Assembly: GCA_016218825.1 (NCBI GenBank)
Contig: JACRCV010000008.1
Location: forward strand, 1-64,000
Direction of reading: 5' to 3'
DNA from: Deltaproteobacteria bacterium
GTDB taxonomy: Bacteria; Myxococcota; XYA12-FULL-58-9
Length of the DNA stretch: 64,000 bases
Numbering within the stretch: the stretch's first letter is position 1; the number at the start of each line of letters is the position of its first letter. Made by a program: the position numbers and the translations under genes. Shown here in pieces: positions 1-9,079 of this stretch. Under the pieces are notes generated by a model. That model was not told the origin of the DNA. It did no database searches and saw only the letters and a list, made by a program, of their open reading frames with translations.

Positions 1-120
1 ACCGGGAGGCCAGGTTACAGCGCCTTCGTGCATGGATGGGAGCGCCTGATGGACCGCGTGGCCATGCTGGGCGAGCTACACCTGATGAACGCCATTCCCC
101 GGCCGGAGGGGCGCCGATGA
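1..120 (+). CDS. C-terminal fragment of an unidentified protein, truncated by window start
   Basis: Frame 1 is open from base 1 to TGA at 118-120: TGRPGYSAFVHGWERLMDRVAMLGELHLMNAIPRPEGRR*. Confidence 0.4.
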   Translation, partial: TGRPGYSAFVHGWERLMDRVAMLGELHLMNAIPRPEGRR

Positions 121-137
121 GATGCGATCAAGAGTCA

Positions 138-218
138 GCCCGGGGGGCGAGGGGTCGGGGGAGTGGGGGGTGGGGAGCGCCGCCGCACCGGCGGCGCGGG
201 AATCAAACGCCGGTGAAA
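138..218. repeat. Dispersed GC-rich intergenic repeat, copy 1 (G-rich tract + perfect hairpin GCGCCGCCG-CAC-CGGCGGCGC + GGGAATCAAA)
   Basis: ggggcgaggggtcgggggagtggggggtggggagcgccgccgcaccggcggcgcgggaatcaaa is shared with 21.7 kb and, inverted and shortened, with 49.2 kb. Confidence 0.75.
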
Positions 219-223
219 GAGGC

Positions 224-928
224 CTACGGGTTCAAGTCGACGGGCAGCTGGCGATCGAGCTCGATGCCGCGCTTCGTGACCTTGGCGCGGTAGCAGACGA
301 CCTCGACGCCGCGGGCGATGGCGTCGCGGAGCGCTTGCCCGAACTCGGTGTCGATGGCGTCGGCGATCTTGAAGCGCTGCACGTCGGCGCGCTGCGCCAG
401 GAAGAACACCATCGCCCGGTTGCCCTCGCGGACGATGTCGACGAGCTCGGCCATCTCGCCGACGCCGTTGTCGGTCATCGCGTCCGGGAACATCGCGACG
501 TCGCCGCTCGCCATCGACACGCCGCGCACCTCGACGAAGCAGGAGCGCAGGCCGTTGCCTTCGAGCAGCAGGTCGACCCGGCGATCGCGGCCGTAGAGGA
601 CCTCGCGCCGCATCGTCGCGTAACCGGCGAGCTCGGGGACCACGCCCTTGCCGATGCCCTCGGCGACGACGCTGTTCGGCCGCCCGGTGTGGATACCGAC
701 CGGGATGCGGCCGGCGTAGATGATCTCCAGCTGGTGCTTGAACTTGCGCCGCGGATCGGAGGCAACCGACACCAACACCTTGCTCCCCGGCTCGGAGCAA
801 CCCATCATGCTCCCGGGGTTGGCACAGTGCACCGTGACCTCGGTGCCGTTGTCGAGCTTCACGTCCGCCAGGAAACGCTTGTAACGCCGAACCAATGTCC
901 CTTCGAGCAGAGGCCGTTCGAAACGCAC
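224..928 (-). CDS. sfsA: SfsA family DNA-binding/nuclease protein (sugar fermentation stimulation protein)
   Basis: VRFERPLLEGTLVRRYKRFLADVKLDNGTEVTVHCANPGSMMGCSEPGSKVLVS...; GTG start at 928 preceded by AGGAAAGGA, preferred over the longer ORF start at 1045. Confidence 0.9.
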   Translation of the reverse strand: MRFERPLLEGTLVRRYKRFLADVKLDNGTEVTVHCANPGSMMGCSEPGSKVLVSVASDPRRKFKHQLEIIYAGRIPVGIHTGRPNSVVAEGIGKGVVPELAGYATMRREVLYGRDRRVDLLLEGNGLRSCFVEVRGVSMASGDVAMFPDAMTDNGVGEMAELVDIVREGNRAMVFFLAQRADVQRFKIADAIDTEFGQALRDAIARGVEVVCYRAKVTKRGIELDRQLPVDLNP

Positions 929-1125
929 GGTCGTCCTTTCCTCGGGCCACCGCCTGCACAAGGCGGGGCCTGAAACGCCCCCGCCACGACGGCAGGGGCG
1001 ATGCGCGCGGCACACCAAGCCAAATACTAAGCAATTCGTCAACAAAATTCGTAAGTTTCGTCTGATCGCCGAGGTCGCCGCCGGCCGCGTTGACGACCGG
1101 CTGCCGCCAGGCTACGTTACTTCCC

Positions 1126-1725
1126 ATGAACGCACGGTGGGTGGTGGCAGTGGCGCTCGCGGTCACGAGTGGCGGCGTACGGGCCGAGACCGCGGCGGGT
1201 CCGGAGACGATCCAAGCGGCAGCGGCGGCGCCAGCGCCGGCGCCGAGCGAGCCCGCGAAGCATGAGCCGCAGAGCCTGGTGGAGAACGTGCCCGACAGCG
1301 AGAAGGCGGCGCGGACCCAGGAGCACATCGCGCGGATGAAAGAGATCCTCGGCAAGGTCATCAAGCACCTCGAGGAGGCGCGCGACGAGAAAGACGTGGT
1401 GAAGCTCAACTGCGTCAACGAGAAGCTCACCAACGTCAAGGGGTTGCTGAAGATCTCGGAAGACGGTGACGTGAAGATGCAAGAGGCGCTGGCGCGCCGC
1501 AACGTCGAGGAGGCGCTGCACGAGTACGAGAAGATCTCGATCGCCCGCACCAAGTGCGAACAGCTGTTCGCCGAGAGCGAGGCCTGCGTCGGCGAGCTCG
1601 CGGTCTACGCCGGCGACACCCAGGTCGAGGTGGTCGTCGAAGGCGAGCCGCCCACCGACATGACCGAGAACGTGCCGAAGATCAGCGTCATCACCCGACC
1701 GCCGGCCGCGAGCCCCTATCAATAG
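1126..1725 (+). CDS. Secreted hypothetical protein, predicted helical, N-terminal signal peptide
   Basis: MNARWVVAVALAVTSGGVRA signal-like start; no opposing gene fits better. Confidence 0.6.
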   Translation: MNARWVVAVALAVTSGGVRAETAAGPETIQAAAAAPAPAPSEPAKHEPQSLVENVPDSEKAARTQEHIARMKEILGKVIKHLEEARDEKDVVKLNCVNEKLTNVKGLLKISEDGDVKMQEALARRNVEEALHEYEKISIARTKCEQLFAESEACVGELAVYAGDTQVEVVVEGEPPTDMTENVPKISVITRPPAASPYQ

Positions 1726-1763
1726 CGGCGCTACTTCTTCGCGACCCGCAAGCCGAGCGGCGC

Positions 1764-2141
1764 TCACTTCGCCTTGCTGAGGTACGTGACCCCGCTCAGC
1801 CCCGAGAAGTCGGCGTCGCTGGTCACGAGCTCGGCTCCCAGGGACTGGGCCGTGGCGTAGACGATCGAGTCGGCCATCGCTAGCTTGTGCTCTAAACCGA
1901 GGTCCGCGGCGGTCAGCGCGATCGAGTCGTCGAGCGCCACGAGGCGGGTCTGGGACATCTGCGCTGCAGCGATGAGAGCGTCTTCCTCTCCCCGCTCCCG
2001 TTTGATCACCTTGTAGACCTCGTGCAAGACGACGGTCGGCGTCACGACGTTGCTGCTCGTCGCGAGATAGCGACCATACTCGGCGGCCAACGGACCGTCG
2101 GCGAAGAACTCCAGCCAGCCGGAGGAGTCGACGAGGATCAC
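1764..2141 (-). CDS. vapC: PIN domain ribonuclease toxin (VapC family)
   Basis: MILVDSSGWLEFF...ALDDSIALTAADLGLEHKLAMADSIVYATAQSLGAELVTSDADF: PIN-type acidic residues; overlaps upstream AbrB-type antitoxin by 4 nt. Confidence 0.88.
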   Translation of the reverse strand: MILVDSSGWLEFFADGPLAAEYGRYLATSSNVVTPTVVLHEVYKVIKRERGEEDALIAAAQMSQTRLVALDDSIALTAADLGLEHKLAMADSIVYATAQSLGAELVTSDADFSGLSGVTYLSKAK

Positions 2142-2347
2142 GCCCGGTCCTTCTTGTCACGAAAGCCCTTGGTCGACATGCCCTTCACCAACCCCCGGAC
2201 CTTGGCGAGGGGGCGAATCGGCACCAAGGTGATGACGCCGCTCTTCGCGAGGACTTGGACCCGCTGCCCGACCGTGAGCCCGAGCGCGCGCCGGATTTCG
2301 AGGGGAATCACCACCTGGTACTTCGTCGACACCACCGCCTGCGCCAT
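2138..2347 (-). CDS. vapB: AbrB/MazE-type antitoxin (VapB-like)
   Basis: MAQAVVSTKYQVVIPLEIRRALGLTVGQRVQVLAKSGVITLVPI: SpoVT/AbrB swapped-hairpin signature. Confidence 0.88.
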   Translation of the reverse strand: MAQAVVSTKYQVVIPLEIRRALGLTVGQRVQVLAKSGVITLVPIRPLAKVRGLVKGMSTKGFRDKKDRA

Positions 2348-2376
2348 ACGCCCTCCTACGTCCTCTCCATCGATGC

Positions 2377-2389
2377 TACTATCGTAATA
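2377..2389. promoter_or_regulatory. Candidate autoregulatory operator/promoter of vapBC
   Basis: AT-rich imperfect palindrome TACTATCGTAATA just upstream of vapB, whose ribosome-binding sequence (ccctcc on + strand) lies at 2351-2356. Confidence 0.3.
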
Positions 2390-2452
2390 CGCAGAGCGGC
2401 GCGCGGCAACGATGCGCCTGGTTCACGTCTCGACCGACTCGCGCCCCCGCGC

Positions 2453-3817
2453 CTACAGCACCCGGCCCCGCATCCCGGCCTGCGGCGCCAACCCGAAGCG
2501 ACCGAGGATGGTCGGCGCGACGTCGTAGATGCTGATGGCATCGGGCGCCGGTCGCGGCCCGCTCCCGTCCGCGAGGATGAAGACGCCGTGCGCCGCGTGG
2601 TTGGCGGCGTCCGGGCCGGTGTCGTTGTCGCGCACGAATAGCGACTCGTGCCCGACGCTGCCGACCGCCCGCAGCCCAAGACCGTCCAGGTAGGCGATGA
2701 GCTCCGGCGGCACGCCGTTCGCCGCCGCATAGACCGCACGGGGCTCGAAGGCCTCGGTCGCGACCGGTCGGCCGCCCGGTGTCTGCAGCGCGCCGAGCTT
2801 GGCCCGGATCTCGGCGACCAGGGCCGGGACCGCGTCGCCGGGCACGACACCGTCGGGCTCGCGACCCGCGACGTTGACGTAGAGCCTCGCCGCATAACCC
2901 CCGTCCGCCCACGCCCGCGTCCGGCGCCAATCGACGCGGTCGGGCTCGAGCGCCGTCGGGGTCGCCGCGCGCTCTCGCAACGCCAGGTAGCCCTCCTGCG
3001 CCAGCCAGTCGTTGATCGCAAAGCCGCCGACCCGGGCCTGGGCGCCGTGATCCGAGACCACGAGCACGGTGTCGTCAGGGCGGAGGCAATCGAGGAGAGC
3101 GCCGAGGTGCTGGTCGAGGGTGACGTAATAGTCGCGCAACGGGTTGTCGGCACGAGCGGCGACCGCCTCGGGGGTCAGGAGCGCCTCGTCCCAGAACGAG
3201 TGCTGCATGCGGTCCGGCCCCATCTCGACGAGCATCATGAAGTCCCAGTCGTCCCGGCCGGCCCAGGTGTTGGCGAGGCGAAAGCGGCGCGCGGTCATCT
3301 CGAGGATGTCGGCGCGGATCTCGTCGCGCGCGCGGTGACGGAAGTCGGTGATGTCGGGCACGTAGCCACCGGCCTCGGCGTCTACCGTCGGGCGCGCCTC
3401 CGGCGGATAGGTCAGATCGGCGCACGCGAGCGGCAGCGGCGGCCCGGCCACCAGCACGCCGCGCACCGGCTTCGGCGGATAGGTCTGCGGCACGCCCAGG
3501 ACCCGGCAGCGAAAGCCGGCCCGCGACAGGAGCGTCCACACCGGGGCGGCGCCGACGTGTAACGACGACGCGAGGCGGCGGCGGCCGTAGCTGCGGTCGG
3601 CACGATCGTGAAAGCCGTAGATGCCGAGAGCTCCGGGGTCGAGGCCGGTGACCATCGCGGTCCAGGCGGGGATGGTCACGGGCGGCACGGTGCTCTGCAT
3701 CGGCCCCGAGACGCCGCGGGCGCCGAGGCCTGCGAGTCGCGGCAGCCGGTCGCGAAAGACGTCGAACACCAACCGCGGCGACAGCGCGTCGAGGCCGATG
3801 ACCAGAACCCGCGCCAT
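2453..3817 (-). CDS. Alkaline phosphatase superfamily / type I phosphodiesterase-nucleotide pyrophosphatase-like protein
   Basis: MARVLVIGLDALSPRLVFDVFRDRLPRL...STVPPVTIPAWTAMVTGLDPGALGIYGF...VLVVSDHGAQ: metal-ligand D, catalytic T and SDHG motifs. Confidence 0.85.
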   Translation of the reverse strand: MARVLVIGLDALSPRLVFDVFRDRLPRLAGLGARGVSGPMQSTVPPVTIPAWTAMVTGLDPGALGIYGFHDRADRSYGRRRLASSLHVGAAPVWTLLSRAGFRCRVLGVPQTYPPKPVRGVLVAGPPLPLACADLTYPPEARPTVDAEAGGYVPDITDFRHRARDEIRADILEMTARRFRLANTWAGRDDWDFMMLVEMGPDRMQHSFWDEALLTPEAVAARADNPLRDYYVTLDQHLGALLDCLRPDDTVLVVSDHGAQARVGGFAINDWLAQEGYLALRERAATPTALEPDRVDWRRTRAWADGGYAARLYVNVAGREPDGVVPGDAVPALVAEIRAKLGALQTPGGRPVATEAFEPRAVYAAANGVPPELIAYLDGLGLRAVGSVGHESLFVRDNDTGPDAANHAAHGVFILADGSGPRPAPDAISIYDVAPTILGRFGLAPQAGMRGRVL

Positions 3818-3896
3818 GCGACGCGAGCGTAGCACAGCCCCGCCGCCACGCATCTGGTTGGAGCGCGGCAGAGCGCGTGCGATACATTGGAGTCAG

Positions 3897-4682
3897 ATGT
3901 GGTTCCCGTTGGTTGCTGCCTCGTGTTGGCTCGCCCTGCCCCCGCCGCAGCCGCCCCGCACCCCCAAGGGCTTGGCGCCGTGCGTCAGGACCCTGGCGAC
4001 GAGCACGCCGTTGTCACGGGCGCAAGGGGAGGCGGTGCGCTATCTGGTGGAGGTCGACGGGGTGTCGCTCGGCACCGTGGACTTCAAGGTGGAGCGCCGT
4101 GGCGGCTTCGAAGGCAAGTCGGTCACCGAGTACCGCAGCCTCTTCAAGCTCGACGCCCTCGTCGCCACCTTCGTGCCGGTGGAGGGGCGGGCCGCCGCGA
4201 TCGTCGTCGACGGCGACTACTGGCCGGCGAAGGCGATGGACCGCTATCACCTCGACAAGGACAACCTCGAGGAGGACCTCGCCCTCACCGCGGACGGTCG
4301 CGGCTTCACGGTGAAGCAGGTGCGGAACGGCAAGACCACGAACGACAAGCGGACCTTCCCCAACCCGGTGCTCGACTTCGTCACCGGGTTCTACCTGGTG
4401 CGGGCGCTGCCGCGGGAGATGAACGGCTGCACGATCATCTACGGCAACCAGCGGGCCTACACCATTTGGATCAAGCCGGACGGCCGGGAGAAGGTGCGGA
4501 CCCCGGTGGGCTTCAAAGACGCCGATCGTTACCTGCTCAAGTACGGCTCGGAGAAGTCGCCGCGGCCCTATGACGCGGTGGTGTGGATCGGAGATCAGCC
4601 GGCGCGGCTGCCGTATCGCGTGCGGTTGTCGGGCAAACACACGCTCGAGGCGCACATTCACCTGTACGAGAACGGTCGCTGA
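3897..4682 (+). CDS. DUF3108-like secreted protein
   Basis: Signal-like MWFPLVAASCWLALPPP, then VRYLVEVDGVSLGTVDFKV...NPVLDFVTGFYLVR...ARLPYRVRLSGKHTLEAHIHLY. Confidence 0.6.
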   Translation: MWFPLVAASCWLALPPPQPPRTPKGLAPCVRTLATSTPLSRAQGEAVRYLVEVDGVSLGTVDFKVERRGGFEGKSVTEYRSLFKLDALVATFVPVEGRAAAIVVDGDYWPAKAMDRYHLDKDNLEEDLALTADGRGFTVKQVRNGKTTNDKRTFPNPVLDFVTGFYLVRALPREMNGCTIIYGNQRAYTIWIKPDGREKVRTPVGFKDADRYLLKYGSEKSPRPYDAVVWIGDQPARLPYRVRLSGKHTLEAHIHLYENGR

Positions 4683-7600
4683 GTGCGCTCGGCGACCAGG
4701 CGGTAGATCGTCGGCAGCACGATGAGGGTGAGCAAGGTCGAGGTGACGAGCCCGCCCATGACCACCACCGCCAACGGCTTCTGAATGTCGGCGCCCGAGC
4801 CGGTGGCGTAGAGCATCGGCAAATGGCCGATGAAGCTGACGAGCGCGGTCATCAGCAGCGGCCGAAAGCGAAGGTCGCAACCTTTGATCACGGTGTCGGC
4901 CACCGACTCGCCCTGGTCGCGGAGCTGGCGGAAGAAGGCCACGAGGACGACGCCGTTCTGCACCGCGATGCCGAGCAGCACGATGAAGGCCACCGCCGCC
5001 GACACCGAGATCGGCATCCGGAAGGCGACGACCGCGATCACCCCGCCGACGAGCGCGAACGGCAGGTTGAGCAGGACGAGCAGGGCATTCCAGATCGAGC
5101 CGAGCGCCAGGTACAAGAGCGCCATGATCAACAACAGCGCCACCGGCACGACGACGGCGAGCTGGCGCATGGCGCGCTGCTGGTTCTCGAACTGGCCGCC
5201 GTACTCGACGAAGTAGCCCGGCGGCAGCTCGCCGACGATGGGCGCGATGCGGGCCTGGACGTCGCGGACGAAGCCGCCGAGGTCGCGACCGCGGACGTTG
5301 GCCTCGGCCACCACCCGTCGCATGCCGTTCTCGCGGCTCACCTGCGCCGGCGCCTCGATCACCTCGAGCCGGGCCAGCTGTGCCAGCGGCACCCGCTCGC
5401 CCCCGGGCGCGGCCACCAGCAGCCGCTCGATCTCCGGAATGTCCCCGCGCGCTGATTCCGGGAAGCGAACCACCACGGCGAAGCGGCGTTGCTCCTCGAT
5501 GAGCGTCGTAGCCTCGCGGCCCGCGACCGCGGTCTCGATGGTCGCGTTGACGTCGCCGATCTTGATGCCGTATCGCGCCACCGCCTCGCGATCGATGACC
5601 ACGTCGAGCTGCGTCATGCCTGACACCTGCTCGACCTTCACGTCCCGCGCGCCATCGACCCCGCCCAGGGTTGCCGCGGCGCGGTCGGCGAAGCTCTTGA
5701 GAACCGCGAGGTCGGGCCCGAAGACCTTGACCGCGAGGTCGCTCTTCACCCCCGAGATGAGCTCGTTCACTCGCAGCGCTATGGGCTGCGAGAACGAAAA
5801 ACGCAGGCCGGGGATTTGGGCCAGCTCCTCTTGGACGGCCTCGACCAGCTCGGCCTTGTCCCGGCCCGTGCCCCACTCTTGGCGGCGCTTGAGCATGATG
5901 AAGACGTCGGTCTGCTCGGGACCCATGGGGTCCTCGGAGATTTCGGCCCGCCCGGTCTTGCTGACCACGGTGTCGACCTCCGGGAACTGCCGGAGGCGCT
6001 GCTCGATGAAGGTTGAGACCTTGACCGAGCCTTGAAGGGAGGCGTTGGGCAAGCGCACGACGTTGACCGCGATCGAGCCCTCGTCGAGCGGCGGCATGAA
6101 CTCCGTGCCCATGAAAGGAAGAAGCGCCAGCGAAGCGACGAGCACGCCGCCCGAAATCCCGAGAGTGACGACGGGACGGCTCACCGCCAGACCGAGCCAC
6201 CGCACGTAGGCCTGGTGAAAACGCCGGATGAAGGCGAACTCCTTCTCAGGAGCCTGCTCGAGGAAGAGCTCCGAAAGGACGGGGATGACGGTCAACGCCA
6301 CCACCAGCGAGACCATGAGGGCGATGAGCATCGTCGCCGCGAGCGGCGCGAACATCTTGCCTTCGATGCCCTGGAGCGTGAACAGCGGCACCAGGATGAT
6401 GGCGATGATGAGCACCGAGAACGCGACGGGCCGCGCGACCTCGAGCAGCGCTTCGGCCACGATCGGCCGCCGGAGCTCGTTTTCGGTCCGGCGCGCGAGA
6501 TGCCGGCGGATGTTCTCGACGATCACGATGGATGCGTCCACCACCATGCCGACGGAGAACGCCAGCCCGCCGAGGCTCATGAGGTTCGAGCTCAGACCCG
6601 CGGCGCCCATGAGGATGAAGCTCACGAGGTAGGTGAAGGGCAGCGAGAAGAGGACGATGAGCGCCGTGCGGAGCTCGGCGACGAACAGGAAGAGGATCAG
6701 GATGACGAAGATCCCACCCTCGAGCAGCGCGTCGACGACCGTCTTGATACAGGCCTCGATGAGCGAGGTTCGGTCGTAGAAGACGTTGAGCCGCACGCCT
6801 TCGGGCAAGGTCGCCTCGATCTTGCCGAGCGATTCCTTGACGCGGCTGACGACGTCCTGGGAGTTCGCGCCCTTGAGCATGATGATCATGCCGGCGACGG
6901 CCTCGCCCTTGCCGTCGCGCGAAACCGCACCCTGTCGGGGCTCGGCGCCGATGACCACGTCAGCCACGTCCCGGATGTAGACCGGGGCGCCGTCCTTGGC
7001 CTTGACGACGATGCGCTCGATGTCAGGAATGTCTTTGAGCAGACCGACGCCGCGCATGTACATCTGCTCCCAGCCGCGGACGACCACGCCACCGCCGGCG
7101 TTGGCGTTGCCCTGTTCGACGGCGTCTACGATGTCGCGCACCGTCAGCCCGTACTTCAGGAGCTTCTCGGGGGACACGAGGACCTGGTACTGCTTGACCT
7201 CGCCGCCGAAGCTGTTGACCTCGTTCACTCCGGGAATCGGCTTGAGCAAGGGAGCCACGATCCAGTCCTGGACCGTGCGCAGCTCCATCGCGTCCTTGCC
7301 CTCGCCGCCGAGGGTGTACTGGAGGATCTCGCCCAGGCCCGTGGAGATCGGACCCAGCTCTGGATCTACGCCCGGCGGCAGCTGCTCGCGAGCCATGCTC
7401 AGCCGCTCGAAGACCAGCTGTCGGGTCCAGTAGGTGTCGACGCCGTCCTCGAAGATGATGACCACCTGCGAGAGTCCGGCCTTGGACAGCGACCGCACCT
7501 GCGTCACCCGCGGCAGGCCGCGCATGACCTGCTCGATGGGGTAGCTCACCCGTTCTTCGACGTCGACCGCGGCGAGCCCGGGAGCCTTGGACAGGATCAT

Positions 7601-7735
7601 CACCTGCGTATTGGTGACGTCGGGGAAGGCGTCGATGGGCAGGCGCAGCCACGCGAGCACCCCGGCGGCGACGAGGACCGCGGTAGCGAGGAGCACGAGC
7701 ATCCGATTCTTCAAGAGAAACATCACCGGCTTCAT
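4658..7735 (-). CDS. Heavy-metal-type RND efflux pump inner membrane subunit (CusA/CzcA family)
   Basis: 1025 aa; MKPVMFLLKNRMLVLLATAVLVAAGVLAWLRLPIDAFPDVTNTQVMILSKAPGLAAVDVEERVSYPIEQ; RND TM motifs, SVGMVVDASIVIVENIRRHL. Confidence 0.93.
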   Translation of the reverse strand: MKPVMFLLKNRMLVLLATAVLVAAGVLAWLRLPIDAFPDVTNTQVMILSKAPGLAAVDVEERVSYPIEQVMRGLPRVTQVRSLSKAGLSQVVIIFEDGVDTYWTRQLVFERLSMAREQLPPGVDPELGPISTGLGEILQYTLGGEGKDAMELRTVQDWIVAPLLKPIPGVNEVNSFGGEVKQYQVLVSPEKLLKYGLTVRDIVDAVEQGNANAGGGVVVRGWEQMYMRGVGLLKDIPDIERIVVKAKDGAPVYIRDVADVVIGAEPRQGAVSRDGKGEAVAGMIIMLKGANSQDVVSRVKESLGKIEATLPEGVRLNVFYDRTSLIEACIKTVVDALLEGGIFVILILFLFVAELRTALIVLFSLPFTYLVSFILMGAAGLSSNLMSLGGLAFSVGMVVDASIVIVENIRRHLARRTENELRRPIVAEALLEVARPVAFSVLIIAIILVPLFTLQGIEGKMFAPLAATMLIALMVSLVVALTVIPVLSELFLEQAPEKEFAFIRRFHQAYVRWLGLAVSRPVVTLGISGGVLVASLALLPFMGTEFMPPLDEGSIAVNVVRLPNASLQGSVKVSTFIEQRLRQFPEVDTVVSKTGRAEISEDPMGPEQTDVFIMLKRRQEWGTGRDKAELVEAVQEELAQIPGLRFSFSQPIALRVNELISGVKSDLAVKVFGPDLAVLKSFADRAAATLGGVDGARDVKVEQVSGMTQLDVVIDREAVARYGIKIGDVNATIETAVAGREATTLIEEQRRFAVVVRFPESARGDIPEIERLLVAAPGGERVPLAQLARLEVIEAPAQVSRENGMRRVVAEANVRGRDLGGFVRDVQARIAPIVGELPPGYFVEYGGQFENQQRAMRQLAVVVPVALLLIMALLYLALGSIWNALLVLLNLPFALVGGVIAVVAFRMPISVSAAVAFIVLLGIAVQNGVVLVAFFRQLRDQGESVADTVIKGCDLRFRPLLMTALVSFIGHLPMLYATGSGADIQKPLAVVVMGGLVTSTLLTLIVLPTIYRLVAERTQRPFSYR

Positions 7736-7750
7736 GGGCGGCGTTCCTTG

Positions 7751-9079
7751 TCAGTCGGCGCAGCCCGCGCCCATCTTCGAGCGCAGGACGTCGGACTTCA
7801 TGAGGAAGGCGCCCTCGGCCACTACGATCTGCGATGACTCGAGCCCGTTCTTGATCTCGACCCACCCGGCCCAGGTCCGCCCGAGGACCACGGGCCGGCG
7901 AACGTAGTATTCATCATGGTGGTGGACGAAGACGAAGGAGCGCCCCTCGTCCTCAAGGACCGCGTTCTTTGGGACCGCGAGTGTCTCGGTCGTGCCCGGC
8001 AGGAAGAGCTTGACCGTGGCGAACATCCCCGCGAGGAGCCGGCCGTCGGTGTTCTTGACCTCCACCCGCACCTTCACCGTGCGCGAGGACTCATCCATCG
8101 CCGGACTGACGAGATCGACGGTCCCGGGAAACTCCTCCCCGGGGTAGGCCTTGACCGCGACTGACGCCGCGAGCTTCTGCGCCGCCTGTCCTCGCTTCAC
8201 GGCGGCGATGTCGCGCTCGTAGAGATCGGCCCACACCCAGACCGCGGTGTTGTCACCCACGGTGACGAGTGACTCGTCGGTCTTGGCCACCTCACCACTG
8301 ACCGCGTGCATGACCAGGACCGCGCCGTCCATCGGGGCGCGGAGCACGAGACGGCCACCGGCCGTGCCGCCGGTGCCCAGGCGGGTGAGCTTGCCGAGCG
8401 CGCCCGCGGTCCGGATCTCGGCGGCCTCGAGCTCCTGACCAGCCAGGAGGAACTCCTTCTCGGAGGCGATGTTCTCGCGACGCAGCGCCGACACCCTCTC
8501 GAAGTTGCGGCGCGCGAGCCTGAGCATGCCCTGGGCCTCGAGATAGACCGACTGGCCCTCGCCGATCACGACACTCTCGATCTCGATGAGCGGCTGCCCT
8601 TTCTTCACCTGGTCACCGAGCGCGACATGCACCTGCTTGACGATGCCTTCCACCTGGGAGCTCACGTGACCGACCTTCCGCTCGTCGAAGCGGATCTCAC
8701 CGGTGAGCGCGATCGGTAAGGCGACCTTCCGGCTCTCGGCTTTGACCGTCGTCACGAGTCCGCCCGCGATCAACGCCGCCGCGGCGCGCACCACGCCGAC
8801 CTCATAGCGGCACGCATCGCACTCGAAGGCCTTCTGGTTGTGCTCGCAGGAGCGGCCGAATAGCTCGTCGACGGGACGGTCCAGATCTGATGGGACCGCG
8901 GCCTCGACGCCCGGTTCCGGATCCTCGCTGCCGCGGGAGTCGGGTCGCGCATGCTCATCCGGGCTCGTCTGGGCCGGAGCGGCAGCAGTGGCCTCGACCG
9001 GCTTGCTGGTGTTGCAGGACAGACTCGCGATCGCAACAGCGATCGCGCCGGCACGCAGGGTGGTCACGGGGGCGGTCAT
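7751..9079 (-). CDS. Efflux RND periplasmic adaptor (CusB/CzcB family) with N-terminal Cys/His metal-binding segment
   Basis: CEHNQKAFECDACRYEVGVV segment, then EIRFDERKVGHVSSQVEGIVKQVHVALGDQVKKGQPLIEIES lipoyl/barrel-sandwich region. Confidence 0.9.
   Translation of the reverse strand: MTAPVTTLRAGAIAVAIASLSCNTSKPVEATAAAPAQTSPDEHARPDSRGSEDPEPGVEAAVPSDLDRPVDELFGRSCEHNQKAFECDACRYEVGVVRAAAALIAGGLVTTVKAESRKVALPIALTGEIRFDERKVGHVSSQVEGIVKQVHVALGDQVKKGQPLIEIESVVIGEGQSVYLEAQGMLRLARRNFERVSALRRENIASEKEFLLAGQELEAAEIRTAGALGKLTRLGTGGTAGGRLVLRAPMDGAVLVMHAVSGEVAKTDESLVTVGDNTAVWVWADLYERDIAAVKRGQAAQKLAASVAVKAYPGEEFPGTVDLVSPAMDESSRTVKVRVEVKNTDGRLLAGMFATVKLFLPGTTETLAVPKNAVLEDEGRSFVFVHHHDEYYVRRPVVLGRTWAGWVEIKNGLESSQIVVAEGAFLMKSDVLRSKMGAGCAD

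Noticed and set aside
135-1553. 472-aa minus-strand ORF
   Set aside because: Spans sfsA in a different frame and the repeat; no domain signal. Its tail IPAPPVRRRSPPP merely translates the repeat, as does the similar tail of ORF 21688..23187.
4014-6200. 728-aa ORF on minus strand in another frame
   Set aside because: Arg/Gly/Ala-rich frame-shadow of the CusA-like gene and the DUF3108-like gene; no recognisable domains.
6032-7837. 601-aa plus-strand ORF
   Set aside because: Antisense shadow of the CusA/CzcA-like gene; D/H/E/R-rich composition typical of reverse-frame translation.
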